Shown in pieces: positions 55,347 through 64,000 of a stretch of 64,000 nucleotides of DNA. The stretch lies in assembly GCA_963722815.1 (NCBI GenBank), contig CAVROM010000003.1, positions 992,001 to 1,056,000 of the forward strand. Reading direction: 5' to 3'. How positions within the stretch are numbered: position 1 is the stretch's first letter; every line of letters starts with the position of its first letter. Made by a program: the position numbers and the translations under genes. Source of the stretch: DASQFQ01 sp963722815. GTDB taxonomy: Bacteria > Actinomycetota > Thermoleophilia > Solirubrobacterales > Solirubrobacteraceae. Below the pieces are notes generated by a model. It ran no database searches. It saw nothing but the letters and a program-made list of their open reading frames with translations, and was not told the DNA's origin.

Positions 55347-57090
55347 CGCCCGGCCGTCGCGGGGGCGGCGCTGTGCGCCTGACCGCGTGCTCGTCGCGGC
55401 GTGGACGAACTGGGTCGAGGGGCTGGCCCGCGCGCTGATGGTCGGGGCGCCGATCGCGGTCGGGCTCTACGCGCGCCGACGCGTGCCGTTCGCGCGCTTC
55501 GGCGGCATGCTCGTCGGGATCGGCGTCATCTGGTTCGTGGGCACGCTCTCGAACTCGCCCGAACGAGGTCGTCTACAGCATCGGCCGCGTCGGCGGCTGG
55601 TGTGCGGAGGCCGCGATCGTCTACGTGGTCCTGGCGTTCCCGACCGGGCGTCTCGGGGAGCGGATCGACCGCGTGCTCGCCGGTGGCGGCCGCGGCTCGT
55701 GGTCCTGCTGTACGTCCCGACCGCGCTGTTGGTCGACGCGTATCCGCTTCCCACGCTGTTCACGGCCTGCACGCAGGGCTGCCCGCCGAACGCCTTCGAG
55801 GTAGTCGGCCAGCAGCCGGGCTTCTCGAGCGACTTCGTCTACCCGCTGCGGGAGGTGATGCTGGTCGCGCTCACCGTCGCGGTGGCCTGCGGCTCGGCGC
55901 GCGGCTGCGCGCCGCGACGCCGGTCATGCGCCGTACACTCGAGCCGGTGCTGCTCGCTGCGATTTTCCGCGTCGGGCGCGCTCGGGGCTCGCGATCGCCG
56001 CGCGGCGGCTCGACCTCGAGCGACCGCATGGTCCAGGTCGCCGCGTGGGTGGTCGTGCTGGCACTCCCGGTCCTCTGCCTTCGCCTTCCTCGCCGGTCTC
56101 GTGCGCTGGCGGCTGTTCGTGGCGCGCGCGATGCAGAGCCTCGCCACGCAGCTGCCGGCGAATGCCGAGCCCGAGCAGCTGCGCGCCGCCCTCGCCGACG
56201 CGTTCGATGACCCCTCGATCGAGATCGTCTACTGCCTCGACGACGGCTGGGTCGACGCGCAGGGGCGCCCATTCGTGCCGCCGGCCGCCGCGTCGGGCCG
56301 GTGGCTGACCGTGGTCGAGGACGACGGCGCCCGCGTGGCGGCGATCGTGCACGACGCCGGGCTGCGCAACGACGACGCGTTCGTCGCCACCGCCACCTCG
56401 TACGCGCTGATGACGCTGGACAACCAGCGGCTCGCCGCGCAGGCGCGCGGCCTGCTGCACGAGGTGAGCGAGTCGCGCGCGCGGATCCAGGCGACGGCCG
56501 ACGAGGAGCGCCGCCGGATCGAGCGCGACCTGCACGACGGCGCGCAGCAGCGACTCGTCGCGCTGCGCATCCAGCTCGAGCTCGAGGCCGAGGAGGCCGA
56601 GCCCGCCGACGCCGCGCGCGCGGCGACGCTGCGCCGGCTGGGCGCGGACGTCGAGGAGGCGATCGACGAGGTCCGCTCGCTCGCGCGCGGCATCTACCCG
56701 GCCGCGCTCGCCGATCGCGGGCTCCCCGACGCGCTGCGGGCGGCCGCATTGCGCTCGCCGCTGCCGGCGACCCTGCTGGCGACCGGGGTCGGCCGCTACT
56801 CGCGCGAGATCGAGACCACCGCGTACTTCTGCTGCCTCGAGGCGCTCCAGAACGCCGCCAAGCACGCCCACGGCGCGAGCGCCGCGGTGATCCAGCTGTC
56901 CGACGACGGGACGCTGCGCGTGGAGGTCCGCGACGACGGGGTGGGCTTCGACGTCGCGACCGTCGACCACGGCTCCGGCCTCGTGAACATGCGCGACCGC
57001 CTCTCCGCGGTCGGGGGCGAGCTGGCGACCGAGTCGAGCCCGGGCCGGGGCGCGCGAATCGTGATCACGATCCCGCTCGATCCTTCCTAG
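55330..57090 (+). CDS. NarL-type sensor histidine kinase (frameshifted)
   Basis: About 585 residues. N-terminal membrane spans (VGAPIAVGLYARRRVPFARF, VVLLYVPTALLVDAYPLPTL and more), then a linker domain VYCLDDGWVDAQGRPFVPPA. The HisKA_3 phospho-acceptor is in RRRIERDLHDGAQQRLVALR. HATPase boxes are EALQNAAKHAHGASA, VEVRDDGVGFDVATV and GSGLVNMRDRLSAVGGELAT. Frame changes near 55562, 55685 and in 55905-56090. The start is uncertain: GTG 55330 overlaps the FGE stop, GTG 55387 is an alternative. Likely signals to the NarL-type regulator at 50861. Confidence 0.85.
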   Translation: MSRASSARPSRGRRCAPDRVLVAAWTNWVEGLARALMVGAPIAVGLYARRRVPFARFGGMLVGIGVIWFVGTLSNSPERGRLQHRPRRRLVCGGRDRLRGPGVPDRASRGADRPRARRWRPRLVVLLYVPTALLVDAYPLPTLFTACTQGCPPNAFEVVGQQPGFSSDFVYPLREVMLVALTVAVACGSARGCAPRRRSCAVHSSRCCSLRFSASGALGARDRRAAARPRATAWSRSPRGWSCWHSRSSAFAFLAGLVRWRLFVARAMQSLATQLPANAEPEQLRAALADAFDDPSIEIVYCLDDGWVDAQGRPFVPPAAASGRWLTVVEDDGARVAAIVHDAGLRNDDAFVATATSYALMTLDNQRLAAQARGLLHEVSESRARIQATADEERRRIERDLHDGAQQRLVALRIQLELEAEEAEPADAARAATLRRLGADVEEAIDEVRSLARGIYPAALADRGLPDALRAAALRSPLPATLLATGVGRYSREIETTAYFCCLEALQNAAKHAHGASAAVIQLSDDGTLRVEVRDDGVGFDVATVDHGSGLVNMRDRLSAVGGELATESSPGRGARIVITIPLDPS

Positions 57091-57110
57091 ACCACGAGGG
57101 GAGCACGACG

Positions 57111-57289
57111 ATGCCGACCTACCCGGTGCGCGAGAAGATGCTCTCGATCGGCGACGACCTGTGGATCGAGAACGAGGCGGGCGAGCGGTCTTCAAGGTGG
57201 ACGGCAAGCCCTGCGGGTGCGCAAGACGCTCATCTTCGAGGATACCGAGGGCCGCGATCGACGCGATGACCTCCGGCCGCGACGCCTGA
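57111..57289 (+). pseudogene. N-terminal fragment of a LURP-one-related (YxjI-like) protein
   Basis: MPTYPVREKMLSIGDDLWIE and NEAGERVFKVDGKALRVRKT (with a base change near 57192), then LIFEDTEGR, match the first third of LURP-one/Tubby-like proteins of about 165 residues. After about 57253 the similarity stops and the frame closes. The remaining two thirds of the barrel are missing. It is a truncated gene, either by deletion or by assembly error, placed 20 nt after the kinase stop. Confidence 0.6.
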
Positions 57290-57375
57290 GCCAGGGGCTC
57301 GCGCCAGGGACCTCACGGGTGCGACCGATCCGCGCCCGCGGGAAGGTGGATCACCCAACTCCGCGGAGGTCGTTC

Positions 57376-58066
57376 ATGAGCAGCACGCAAGCCGGCAGCA
57401 ACGGGGCGTCCGGCGCCCCACCCGTCCCGCTGCGCTTCGAGGTCACGCTCCTCGCCGTCACCGACGTCGATCGGGCGAAGGCGTTCTACGAGCGCCTCGG
57501 CTGGCGGCTCGACGCCGACTTCCCGCTCGGCGAGCACGACCGGATCATCCAGTTCACGCCCCCGGGTGCGCCTGCGTCGATCCAGTTCGGCTCCGGGCTC
57601 ACGGACATGGCGCCCGGCTCGGCCGAGGGCCTCTACCTGATCGTCGAGGACGTCGAAGCCGCTCGCAACGACCTGATCGCGCGCGGCGCAGAGGTCAGCG
57701 AGATCTGGCACGGCCGCGGGCTCGGCAAGGAGGGGATGGAGCCCGGCCCGGACCCAGAGCGCGCCTCCTACGGCAGCTTCGCGTCGTTCGCCGACCCCGA
57801 CGGCAACCGCTACCTGATGCAGGAGATCAAGACGCGGCTCCCCGGGCCGGGTCGGGCTAGGGGACCCCGAGGCGCTCGCCGCGCTCCTGCACGAGGCATC
57901 GATCCGGCACGGCACGTTCGAGGCGGCCGCCCCGGCGCACGACTGGTGGGACTGGTACGCGGCGTACATGGACGCCCGCGAGCGCGGGACGTCCGAGGAC
58001 GAGGCCGCGGAAGCCGCCGGGCGCTACATGGCGGAGGTGAAGCACGTTCCCGAAGCGCGTACGTAG
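57376..58066 (+). CDS. VOC-fold glyoxalase-like protein (one frameshift)
   Basis: About 229 residues. RFEVTLLAVTDVDRAKAFYE and RLGWRLDADFPLGEHDRIIQ open a glyoxalase-type VOC domain, which closes with SFASFADPDGNRYLMQEIKT. A C-terminal tail continues in another frame (change near 57850): DWWDWYAAYMDARERGTS and GRYMAEVKHVPEART. This extension is shared with a group of actinobacterial VOC proteins. ATG 57376 follows a GGAGG at 57365-57369. Function unknown. Confidence 0.8.
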
Positions 58067-58098
58067 CGGCGCTAGCATCGTCGCGCAGGGACGGGTTC

Positions 58099-59246
58099 GT
58101 GTCTTCTGACGTCCACATCGACCGTCCCGGCGCGCGGTTCGGCCGCCGGGACTTGCTTCGCACCGTTGCCGAGGGCACTGCGGGCGCGGTCGGCGACGAG
58201 TTCCTGCGCTGCCTGGTCCGTCACGTCGCGCTGGCGTTCGACGCGAAGTTCGCGTTCGTCGCCGAGGCTCGGACCCGACCGGGGCGCACGTGCAGGTGAT
58301 CAGCGGCTGGTTCGAGGGCGACTGGATGGACGAGCCGTTCGAGTACGACACGCAGGGCAAGCCGTGCGCGCTGGTGGTGGAGCGGGACGTCGTCGCCTTC
58401 CCGGACGCGCTGACCAAGCGCTTCCCCGGAGCCAAGCCGGCGATCGACATGGGGCTGGAGAGCTATCTCGCGGTCTGCCTGCGGGCGTCCGACGGCACGC
58501 ACCTCGGCCACATGGCGGTGATGGACGCGGGGCCGTTGACGGCCGGCGAGGACGACGTCGCGGCGATGCGGATCTTCGCGTCGCGCACCGCGGCCGAGCT
58601 CGAGCGCCGCCAGCAGGCGGCCGCGTTGCGGCGCTCGCGCGCGCGTGTGATCGAGGCGGGCGACACCGAGCGCCGGCGCGTGGGGCGCGACCTGCACGAC
58701 GGCGCGCAGCAGCGGCTCGCGGTGGTGTCGAACCTGCTTGACGGTGGCGCAGCGCCGGCTCGACCGCGGCGAGCAGCCGGTCGACGTGCTGAACCAGGCG
58801 AGCGAGGAGCTCGGCGCGGCTCAGGTCGAGATGCGCGACCTCGCGCGCGGGCTGCACCCGGTGGCGCTCTCCGAGCGCGGGCTGCGCAGCGCGCTCGAGT
58901 CGCTGACGGCCGGGGCCGAGACGGCGGTGACCGTCGACGTCACGGCAGGAGGAGCTACCGCCCGAGCTCGAGCTCGCCGCCTACTTCGTCGTGTCCGAGT
59001 CGCTCACGAACGCGCGCAAGTACGCCGCGTGCGCGTGCCGTCGGGGTGCGGGTCGCTCGCGACGCCGGCGCGCTCCTCGTCGAGGTCGCGGACGACGGCT
59101 GCGGCGGCGCCGACCCGGGCTGCGGGACGGGCCTGCTCGGGCTGGCCGACCGGATCGACGCCCTGGGCGGCAGCCTCGAGGTCGAGAGCCCGTCCGGCGT
59201 CGGGACGCGCGTCAGCGCGCGCCTGCCGCTGGCATTCGGGAGCTAG
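58099..59246 (+). CDS. GAF-domain NarL-type sensor histidine kinase (frameshifted)
   Basis: About 385 residues, soluble. GAF domain: EFLRCLVRHVALAFDAKFAF, VISGWFEGDWMDEPFEYDTQ, CLRASDGTHLGHMAVMDAG. Phospho-acceptor His in RRVGRDLHDGAQQRLAVVSN. ATPase boxes YFVVSESLTNARKYA, LVEVADDGCGGADPG and GTGLLGLADRIDALGGSLEV. Frame changes near 58270, 58745, 58950 and 59025. GTG 58099 is the likely start. No adjacent regulator on this strand; the NarL-type regulator at 50861 is the nearest candidate partner. Confidence 0.84.
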
Positions 59247-59301
59247 CCACAGTTCCAACCGATGGCATGCCGTAGCCGCCGACGCGGCCGGCATCGGGCA
59301 G

Positions 59302-59333
59302 CCTTCTCGGACCACCAGACAACCGAGAAGGAG
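59302..59333 (+). promoter_or_regulatory. Hairpin overlapping the ribosome-binding site of the DHA2 gene
   Basis: CCTTCTCGG (59302-59310) and CCGAGAAGG (59323-59331) form a perfect 9-bp stem with a 12-nt loop. The right arm contains most of the Shine-Dalgarno AAGGAG (59328-59333), which is 6 nt before the ATG at 59340. In mRNA this would hide the ribosome site; in DNA it could be an operator. Confidence 0.55.
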
Positions 59334-59339
59334 TTCGAG

Positions 59340-60825
59340 ATGCACGCTCCCCTGCACTCGACGACCGAGAGCCAGCCCGACCGGCGGCGCTGGTTCGCGC
59401 TTGCGGTGATCGTCGCCGCGCAGTTCATGGTCGTGCTCGACGTTGCGATCGTCAACGTCGCGCTCCCCACGATCAAGACCGACCTCGGCTTCAGCCAGGA
59501 GAACCTGCAGTGGGTGGTGACCGCCTACTCGATCATGTTCGGCGGCGTCCTGCTGCTGGGCGGCCGCATGGCCGACCTGCTCGGCCGGCGGCGCCTGTTC
59601 ATGGCGGGGCTCACGCTCTTCAGCGTCAGCTCGCTGCTCGACGGGCTCGCCTGGTCGGAGGGGTCGCTGATCGCGCTTCCGCGCGCTCCAGGGGCTCGGC
59701 GCCGCGCTGCTCTCCCCGGCCGCGCTGTCGATCCTCACCACCACGTTCCCCGAGGGCAAGGAGCGCAACTTCGCGCTCGGGATCTGGGGCGCCGTCTCCG
59801 GTAGCGGCGGCGCGGCCGGCGTGCTGCTCGGCGGCGCGCTCACCAGCTCGCTGGACTGGTCCTGGATCTTCTTCATCAACGTCCCGGTCGGCGCGCTCGT
59901 GCTGGCGCTGACGCCGCGGCTGGTGCACGAGAGCGTGGCCGGCGTGACCCACCGGCACTTCGACGTGCCGGGCGCGGTCTCCATCACCAGCGGGCTGATG
60001 CTGCTCGTGTACGCGATGACCCGCGCCGTCCAGCACGGCTGGGGCACGAGCGAGACGATCGCGCTGCTGGCGGCCTCGGCCGTGCTGATCGTGGCGTTCG
60101 TCGCCATCGAGCTGCGCTCGCAGGCGCCGCTGCTGCCGATGCGGATGTTCCGCTCGCGCACGCTGTCCGGCTCGAACCTGGCCGGGCTGCTGATGGGCGC
60201 GGCCGTGTTCTCGCAGTTCTTCCTGCTCACGCTGTACATGCAGCAGGTGCTGCACTACTCGGCGCTGGAGACCGGCGTGGCCTACATCGCGCTGACGCTG
60301 ACGATCATCGTCTTCGCGAACGTCTCGCAGAAGCTCGCCCTGAGGATCGGGATCCGGCCGGTGCTGGCGCTCGGGCTGGTGCTCGTGAGCAGCGGCCTGC
60401 TCCTCTACGCGCGCCTGCCGGTCGACGGGCACTACTTCTGGGATCTCTTCCCGGCGTTCCTGATCAGCGGGCTCGGGATGTCGTTCGGCTTCATCCCGAT
60501 GACGATCGGCGCGCTCGCGGGCGTCCGTCACTCCGACGCGGGCATCGCCGCGGGGCTGATCAACACCTCCCAGCAGATCGGCGGGGCGATCGGCGTGGCC
60601 GCGGCCACCACGATCGCGGCGACCTCCACGAGCCACTACCTGGCCGCGCACCCGGGCGCCGCGCCGGCGGGCGGTCACGCACTGACCCACGGCTTCAATG
60701 TCGCCTTCGTCGTGCTCGCTGCCGTGGCCGCGGCGGCCGCGATCGCCTCGGCGCTGCTGGTCGAGTCGAAGGCCAAGCTCGCTGAGGCGGGGATCGGCGC
60801 GGAGGTGGTGGCGCAGGTGGCCTAG
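59340..60825 (+). CDS. DHA2-family MFS efflux transporter (one frameshift)
   Basis: About 495-residue antiporter with 14 spans. [40 protein letters not shown], loop ADLLGRRRLFMAGLT, motif C GSGGAAGVLLGGALTSSLDW. Frame change near 59690. The ATG follows AAGGAG buried in a hairpin. Its TAG stop (60823-60825) is made of the TA target of the IS630 insertion plus the first G of the element, so the protein end is unchanged by the insertion. Confidence 0.88.
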
Positions 60826-61957
60826 TGATGTGAGGCGTTAATCGGTGGCAGCGGGGAATGAGGTGGTTATGCCGTCGAATGTTGCCGTTGCCATCGTGTT
60901 GTCTGACGAGGAGCGCGCGCAGTTGGAGGCGTGGACGCGGCGCCGGACGAGCGCGCAGGCGCTTGCGCAGCGCTCGCGGATCGTGCTGCTGGCCGCTGAG
61001 GGTCTGAAGAACACTGAGATCGCCGAGCGGCTTGGCGATCAAGCGGGCGATGGCGGCGAAGTGGCGGTCGCGGTTCGCCGAGCATCGCCTGGACGGGTTG
61101 AGAGATGAGCCGCGGCCGGGACGGCCGCGGACGATCACCGACGAGCAGGTCGACGCGGTGATCACCAAGACGCTTGGAGAGCACGCCGACGGACGCGACG
61201 CATTGGTCGACGCGGTCGATGGCGCGTGAGGTCGGGCTCACGCAGACGGCGGTGTCGCGGATCTGGCGGGCGTTCGGCCTGCAGCCGCACCGCCAGGACA
61301 CCTTCAAGCTCTCCAAGGATCCGCTGTTCGTCGAGAAGGTCCATGACGTCGTCGGGCTCTATCTGAACCCGCCCGAGCGCGCCGTCGTGCTCTGCGTCGA
61401 CGAGAAGTCCCAGATCCAAGCGCTTGGATCGGACCGCGCCGATCCTGCCGATGCTTCCCGGCACGCCAGAGCGGGCCACGCACGACTACAAACGCTCCGG
61501 CACGTCGAGCCTCTACGCGGCGCTGGACCTCAGCACGCGGCAAGGTCATCGGCGCGCTGCACAGCCGCCACCGCGCGATCGAGTTCAAGCAGTTCCTGGC
61601 CACGATCGACCGCGAGGTGCCGGCCGATCTCGACGTCCACATCGTGCTCGACAACAGCTCGACCCACAAGACGCCGGCGATCAAGAAATGGCTGCTCGCG
61701 CACCCCCGCTTCGTCTTGCACTTCACCCCGACCTGCGAGTCCGTGGCTGAACCTCGTCGAGCGCTGGTTCGCCGAGCTCACCAGCAAGCTCCTCAAGCGC
61801 GGCACCCACCGCTCCGTCCGCGATCTCAACACCGACATCCGCGCCTGGATCGAAGACCTGGAACGAGGACCCACGCCCCTACATCTGGACCAAGACCGCC
61901 GAGCAGATCCTCGACTCGATCGCCCGCTACTGCGACCGAATCAACGACTCACGACAC
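60825..61957 (+). mobile_element. IS630-family insertion sequence, TA target duplication
   Basis: An element of 1133 bp flanked by TA at 60823-60824 and 61958-61959, the target duplication of the IS630/Tc1 superfamily. Terminal inverted repeats: the left end reads GTGATGTGAGGCGTTAAT and the right end (complement) GTGTCGTGAGTCGTTGAT, 14 of 18 identical. It carries one transposase gene. The left 100 bp are less GC-rich than the surroundings. It sits between two convergent genes. Confidence 0.85.
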
Positions 61958-61960
61958 TAG
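60869..61960 (+). CDS. IS630-family DDE transposase (frameshifted)
   Basis: About 360 residues. N-terminal helix-turn-helix [20 protein letters not shown] and [20 protein letters not shown], second [26 protein letters not shown] core: first Asp in [14 protein letters not shown], second Asp in [16 protein letters not shown], Glu in [11 protein letters not shown] (IS630 DDE). Frame changes near 61035, 61185, 61428, 61540, 61738 and 61865. Ends [11 protein letters not shown], with a TAG that uses the duplicated TA. The number of shifts is no higher than in neighbouring host genes of similar quality, so it may be an intact copy. Confidence 0.85.
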
Positions 61961-62515
61961 CCGCAGCCGATCACGGCGCGGATCCGGTTGGCGTCGGCGA
62001 TCCACTGGGTCGCCTGCGCCGCCGTGATTCCGTGGCCGGAGAGCAGCCGCACCGCGGTGGCAATGGCCAGCGCGTCAAACGTCGCTTGCGCTGGGCGGGC
62101 TTGCCCGGATCGAAGCGCGCGAGCGCGACTCGCATCTGCGCGAGGAGCTGCGTGTTGAGCGCGGGCGGGAGCTTCGAGGCCGCCACCACCTCGGAGATCA
62201 GGCGGTCGATCTGCTCTTTGGCGCCGCGCACGGTGACGGTGAACGAGCCGTGGTCGGCGTTGCCGACATGGTCGGTGGCGGTGCACGCGACGGCGGTGCT
62301 GCCGAGCTTGAACGTCGCTCCGGAGGCCGGCGTGCACTGCACCGCTGGATGCGGGTCGGCGCCGTCGGTCGCCGTCGCGGTGTAGCCGACCGCGGCGCCC
62401 GCGGACGAGGTCGCGTCGACGGTCTTGGCGGCCGGGAGCGCGAGCGCCGGCGCCTTGCGGTCGATCTTGTTGCCGCCGATCGGCCCGGCCGCCACGCAGT
62501 TGCCCGCGGGTCGAG
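61957..62515 (-). pseudogene. 3' part of a secreted HYR/Ig-like domain protein, 5' end missing
   Basis: About 185 residues remain: DPAGNCVAAGPIGGNKIDRK, then a HYR-type Ig-like domain ([59 protein letters not shown]) and a helical C-terminus [20 protein letters not shown] to AVIGCG. The frame changes near 62100. There is no start or signal peptide: upstream of about 62515 the sequence is a VOC gene on the same strand. Its TAG stop is within the CTAG at the right edge of the IS630 copy. Confidence 0.7.
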
Positions 62516-62714
62516 ACCTGGCGCGAGCCTGTCTGCGCGGCGCGCAGCTGGGCCAGCATCGCGTCCAGATCGGCGGCGCGGAAGTTCACCATGAACGCCT
62601 GATCCGGCCGGCCGAAGTACTCGGTGCCGAGATGCTCGGCGTACCAGTGAAACACGCCCCGGACCGGCCGCGGGCGCGCTGGAACACCCCGCCGATTCCC
62701 GTGACTCGCTCCAT
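62516..62714 (-). pseudogene. 5' fragment of a VOC-fold protein, fused to the HYR remnant
   Basis: MERVTGIGGVFQRARG, then (frame change near 62670) FHWYAEHLGTEYFGRPDQAF and MVNFRAADLDAMLAQLRAA are the first half of a common actinobacterial VOC protein. The second half, which should end with a DPEGN motif, is absent. After LRAAQTG the sequence passes out of frame into the HYR-domain remnant. A GTG at 62741 after AGGAGG is an alternative start. Divergent from the PadR gene. Confidence 0.65.
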
Positions 62715-62756
62715 GGCGGCATGCTTGTGCGCTTCTCCCACCGCGCCTCCTCGGTT

Positions 62757-62781
62757 CTATACCTAGTCTGTCGATGTATAG
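62757..62781. promoter_or_regulatory. PadR-type operator
   Basis: CTATAC (62757-62762) and GTATAG (62776-62781) form an inverted repeat with a 13-bp spacer, close to the ATAC/GTAT form bound by PadR regulators. It lies between the PadR gene and the divergent VOC fragment and is AT-rich against its surroundings. Probably mediates autoregulation. Confidence 0.6.
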
Positions 62782-62788
62782 TCACCGC

Positions 62789-63112
62789 ATGCGCGGCGAC
62801 CTGCTCCGAGGCCACCTGGACGGACTGCTGCTCGTGGTGCTGGCCGATTCTCCCGGCCATGGCTACGAGCTCAGCCGGCGGCTGACGGATCGGAGCGGCG
62901 GCGAGCTCGACGTGCACGAGGGCTCGCTGTATCCCGCGCTGCACCGGCTCGAGCGCGGCGGCCTCGTCGCGAGCGCGTGGAGCCGCGGCGAGGGCCGGCG
63001 CCGGCGGGTCTACCGGCTGACCACGGCGGGCCGCCGGGCGGCGGGGGAGTCGCGGCGGGAGTGGCGGACGTTCTCCACCGCGGTCGACCGGGTGCTGGGC
63101 GGGACGGCGTGA
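62789..63112 (+). CDS. PadR-family transcriptional regulator
   Basis: Intact 107-residue winged-helix regulator: MRGDLLRGHLDGLLLVVLAD, SPGHGYELSRRLTDRSGGEL, VHEGSLYPALHRLERGGLVA and wing GRRRRVYRLTTAGRRAAGES are the PadR signature. ATG 62789 is preferred because the family start MRGDLLRGHL is there and the operator then lies just upstream. ATG 62774 would put the operator in the coding part. The TGA overlaps the GTG of the membrane protein it probably regulates. Confidence 0.9.
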   Translation: MRGDLLRGHLDGLLLVVLADSPGHGYELSRRLTDRSGGELDVHEGSLYPALHRLERGGLVASAWSRGEGRRRRVYRLTTAGRRAAGESRREWRTFSTAVDRVLGGTA

Positions 63113-63951
63113 GCCCGGTCGAGCGATACCTCTCTGAGCTGGGCGCCGCGCTGCAGGTGCGCGGCCGCGTACGGTGGCGCTTCCTGCGCGAGTGCCGCGA
63201 CCATCTCGCCGACGCCGCGGCCGAACGCGGGGAGGAGGCGGCCGTGCGCGCCTTCGGCCCCGCGCCGGCGATCGCGGCAGCCCTCGACGCCGAGGTGGCC
63301 GCACGGCGCGGGGTGCGCTCGACGTTCGCCACCGCGGCCGGCGTGCTCGCCACCGGCGGTTCGACGCTCGCGCTGATCCACGCCGCGTCGGCGGACGCGA
63401 CGGCGCCCGTGGGGTGGGCCGTCGCGTTCTTCGTGGCCGCGCAGCTGGCGGCGGTCAGCGCCGGGCTCGCGCTCCTGCAGGCGCTCGTGCTGCGCCGCGA
63501 GGCGATGTCCCCCGCCGACGCGATGCTGCTCGCCCGCCGCAACGGCTGCGCTCTCGTGGCCGCCGGCGCGACGATGTTCTCCGCGGGCGCGGCGCTCCCC
63601 GGCCAGGGGTCGGCGGTCCTGCTCCTCGCCGGCCCGGCGCTCGTCTGCGTCGCGCTGGTCGCGGTGCTGCGGGCGCGGTCGCTCGCTCGCCGGCTCGCCG
63701 GCGCGGACGGACCCGCCGTCCGGCCGCCGCTCGAGGACCTCGGGCGCCTCACCCGCCTCCCGATCCCCTCGGTCGGCAACCGCACGCTGCTGCCGGCGAC
63801 GATGGCCGTGGCCGCCGCGGCGGCGTTCGCCCGCGACCTCGGCGAGCACGCGACCGCCGGCGGCGCGGTGCTCGCCGCGGGCATCGAGGGGATTGCCGTC
63901 GTCGGCTGCTTCGCCGTCTTCGGCGCTGCGCTCGGGCTCCGGCACCGCTGA
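63109..63951 (+). CDS. Membrane protein with permease-associated N-terminal domain
   Basis: Intact 280-residue protein. The N-terminal cytoplasmic part VERYLSELGAALQVRGRVRW and RFLRECRDHLADAAAERGEE resembles the DUF1700/HAAS helical domain that pairs with PadR regulators. Hydrophobic spans follow: VGWAVAFFVAAQLAAVSAGL, GCALVAAGATMFSAGAALPG, VLLLAGPALVCVALVAVLRA, and two near the end (TMAVAAAAAFARDLG, GIEGIAVVGCFAVFGAALGL). GTG start overlaps the PadR stop. A PadR/HAAS pair usually regulates envelope or stress functions; the exact role is unknown. Confidence 0.82.
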   Translation: MSPVERYLSELGAALQVRGRVRWRFLRECRDHLADAAAERGEEAAVRAFGPAPAIAAALDAEVAARRGVRSTFATAAGVLATGGSTLALIHAASADATAPVGWAVAFFVAAQLAAVSAGLALLQALVLRREAMSPADAMLLARRNGCALVAAGATMFSAGAALPGQGSAVLLLAGPALVCVALVAVLRARSLARRLAGADGPAVRPPLEDLGRLTRLPIPSVGNRTLLPATMAVAAAAAFARDLGEHATAGGAVLAAGIEGIAVVGCFAVFGAALGLRHR

Positions 63952-63960
63952 GCGCGGCGC

Positions 63961-64000
63961 TCAGCCGACCGCGAACGCGATCGTGAAGATCGCGCCCGCG
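63961..64000 (-). CDS. C-terminal end of a gene running off the right edge
   Basis: The last 12 codons AGAIFTIAFAVG and a TGA at 63961-63963 are visible on the minus strand, convergent with the membrane protein gene. The ending resembles the last strand of a histidine-kinase ATPase domain, but too little is present to assign it. Confidence 0.35.
   Translation of the reverse strand, partial: AGAIFTIAFAVG

Overview
The window is about 72% GC, with packed genes, many 4-bp start/stop overlaps (ATGA, GTGA, TTGA) and GTG/TTG starts. The gene content (SARP/BTAD regulator, DHA2 efflux pumps, ECF42 sigma factor with a DGPF partner, NarL-type kinases, HYR-type secreted protein, F420-type LLM oxidoreductase) points to a soil actinobacterium, probably Thermoleophilia (Solirubrobacter/Conexibacter-like). 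That placement is inference. No rRNA, tRNA or CRISPR array was found. No gap between genes exceeds 300 bases; the longest is 21403-21624. Many genes (about 60 events) change reading frame by one base while the coding signal continues intact in the next frame. This looks like uncorrected indel errors of a long-read or draft assembly, so I give each such gene as one CDS spanning its frames and flag the shift positions.

Layout. 1-6512: a SARP regulator facing a five-gene unit (small ORF, DUF4386 membrane protein, DHA2 efflux pump, VOC protein, short UvrA/DrrC-like ABC protein) that looks like drug resistance. 6509-8032: aldo/keto reductase and cupin. 8082-28919: a carbohydrate island. A LacI repressor and an IclR regulator precede GH42 beta-galactosidase, a sugar-binding protein with two permeases, and GH2 beta-galactosidase. 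Then come GH1 beta-glucosidase, aldo/keto reductases, a TIM-barrel isomerase/epimerase, a phytanoyl-CoA-type dioxygenase, the nickel-pincer cofactor genes larB-larC-larE (no larA in the window), and a GH2 beta-glucuronidase. 28926-32328: a GMC flavoprotein with a gluconate-dehydrogenase-subunit-3-like partner and a DHA2 pump. 32393-40290: CGNR regulator, SDR and LLM oxidoreductases, then an overlapping oxidative operon (cupin, SDR, alditol-oxidase-like flavoprotein, Gfo/Idh/MocA), an aldo/keto reductase and an amino-acid dehydrogenase.

40254-47016: a junction of two truncated genes (MarR and a zinc-type alcohol dehydrogenase), a cation-efflux protein, MsrA, an M6 metalloprotease, and a DHA2 pump with a divergent MarR regulator and clear operators. 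47058-50864: epoxide hydrolase, then an ECF42 module with two matching promoters; the second drives a 27-codon leader ORF coupled to a DUF899 gene. 50861-59246: response regulator, Cys-type arylsulfatase, lone receiver, formylglycine-generating enzyme and two NarL-type kinases. 59340-64000: a DHA2 pump whose ribosome site sits in a hairpin, an IS630 copy inserted exactly in the shared CTAG stop of two convergent genes, a fused remnant of two genes, and a PadR regulator with a membrane protein.

Taken together, the first half takes up and hydrolyses beta-galactosides, beta-glucosides and glucuronides and oxidises or isomerises the sugars. The GMC pair, TIM-barrel and Gfo/Idh/MocA genes raise the possibility of a 3-keto-glycoside route next to plain hydrolysis. 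The second half is dominated by efflux, stress signalling and sulfatase maturation.
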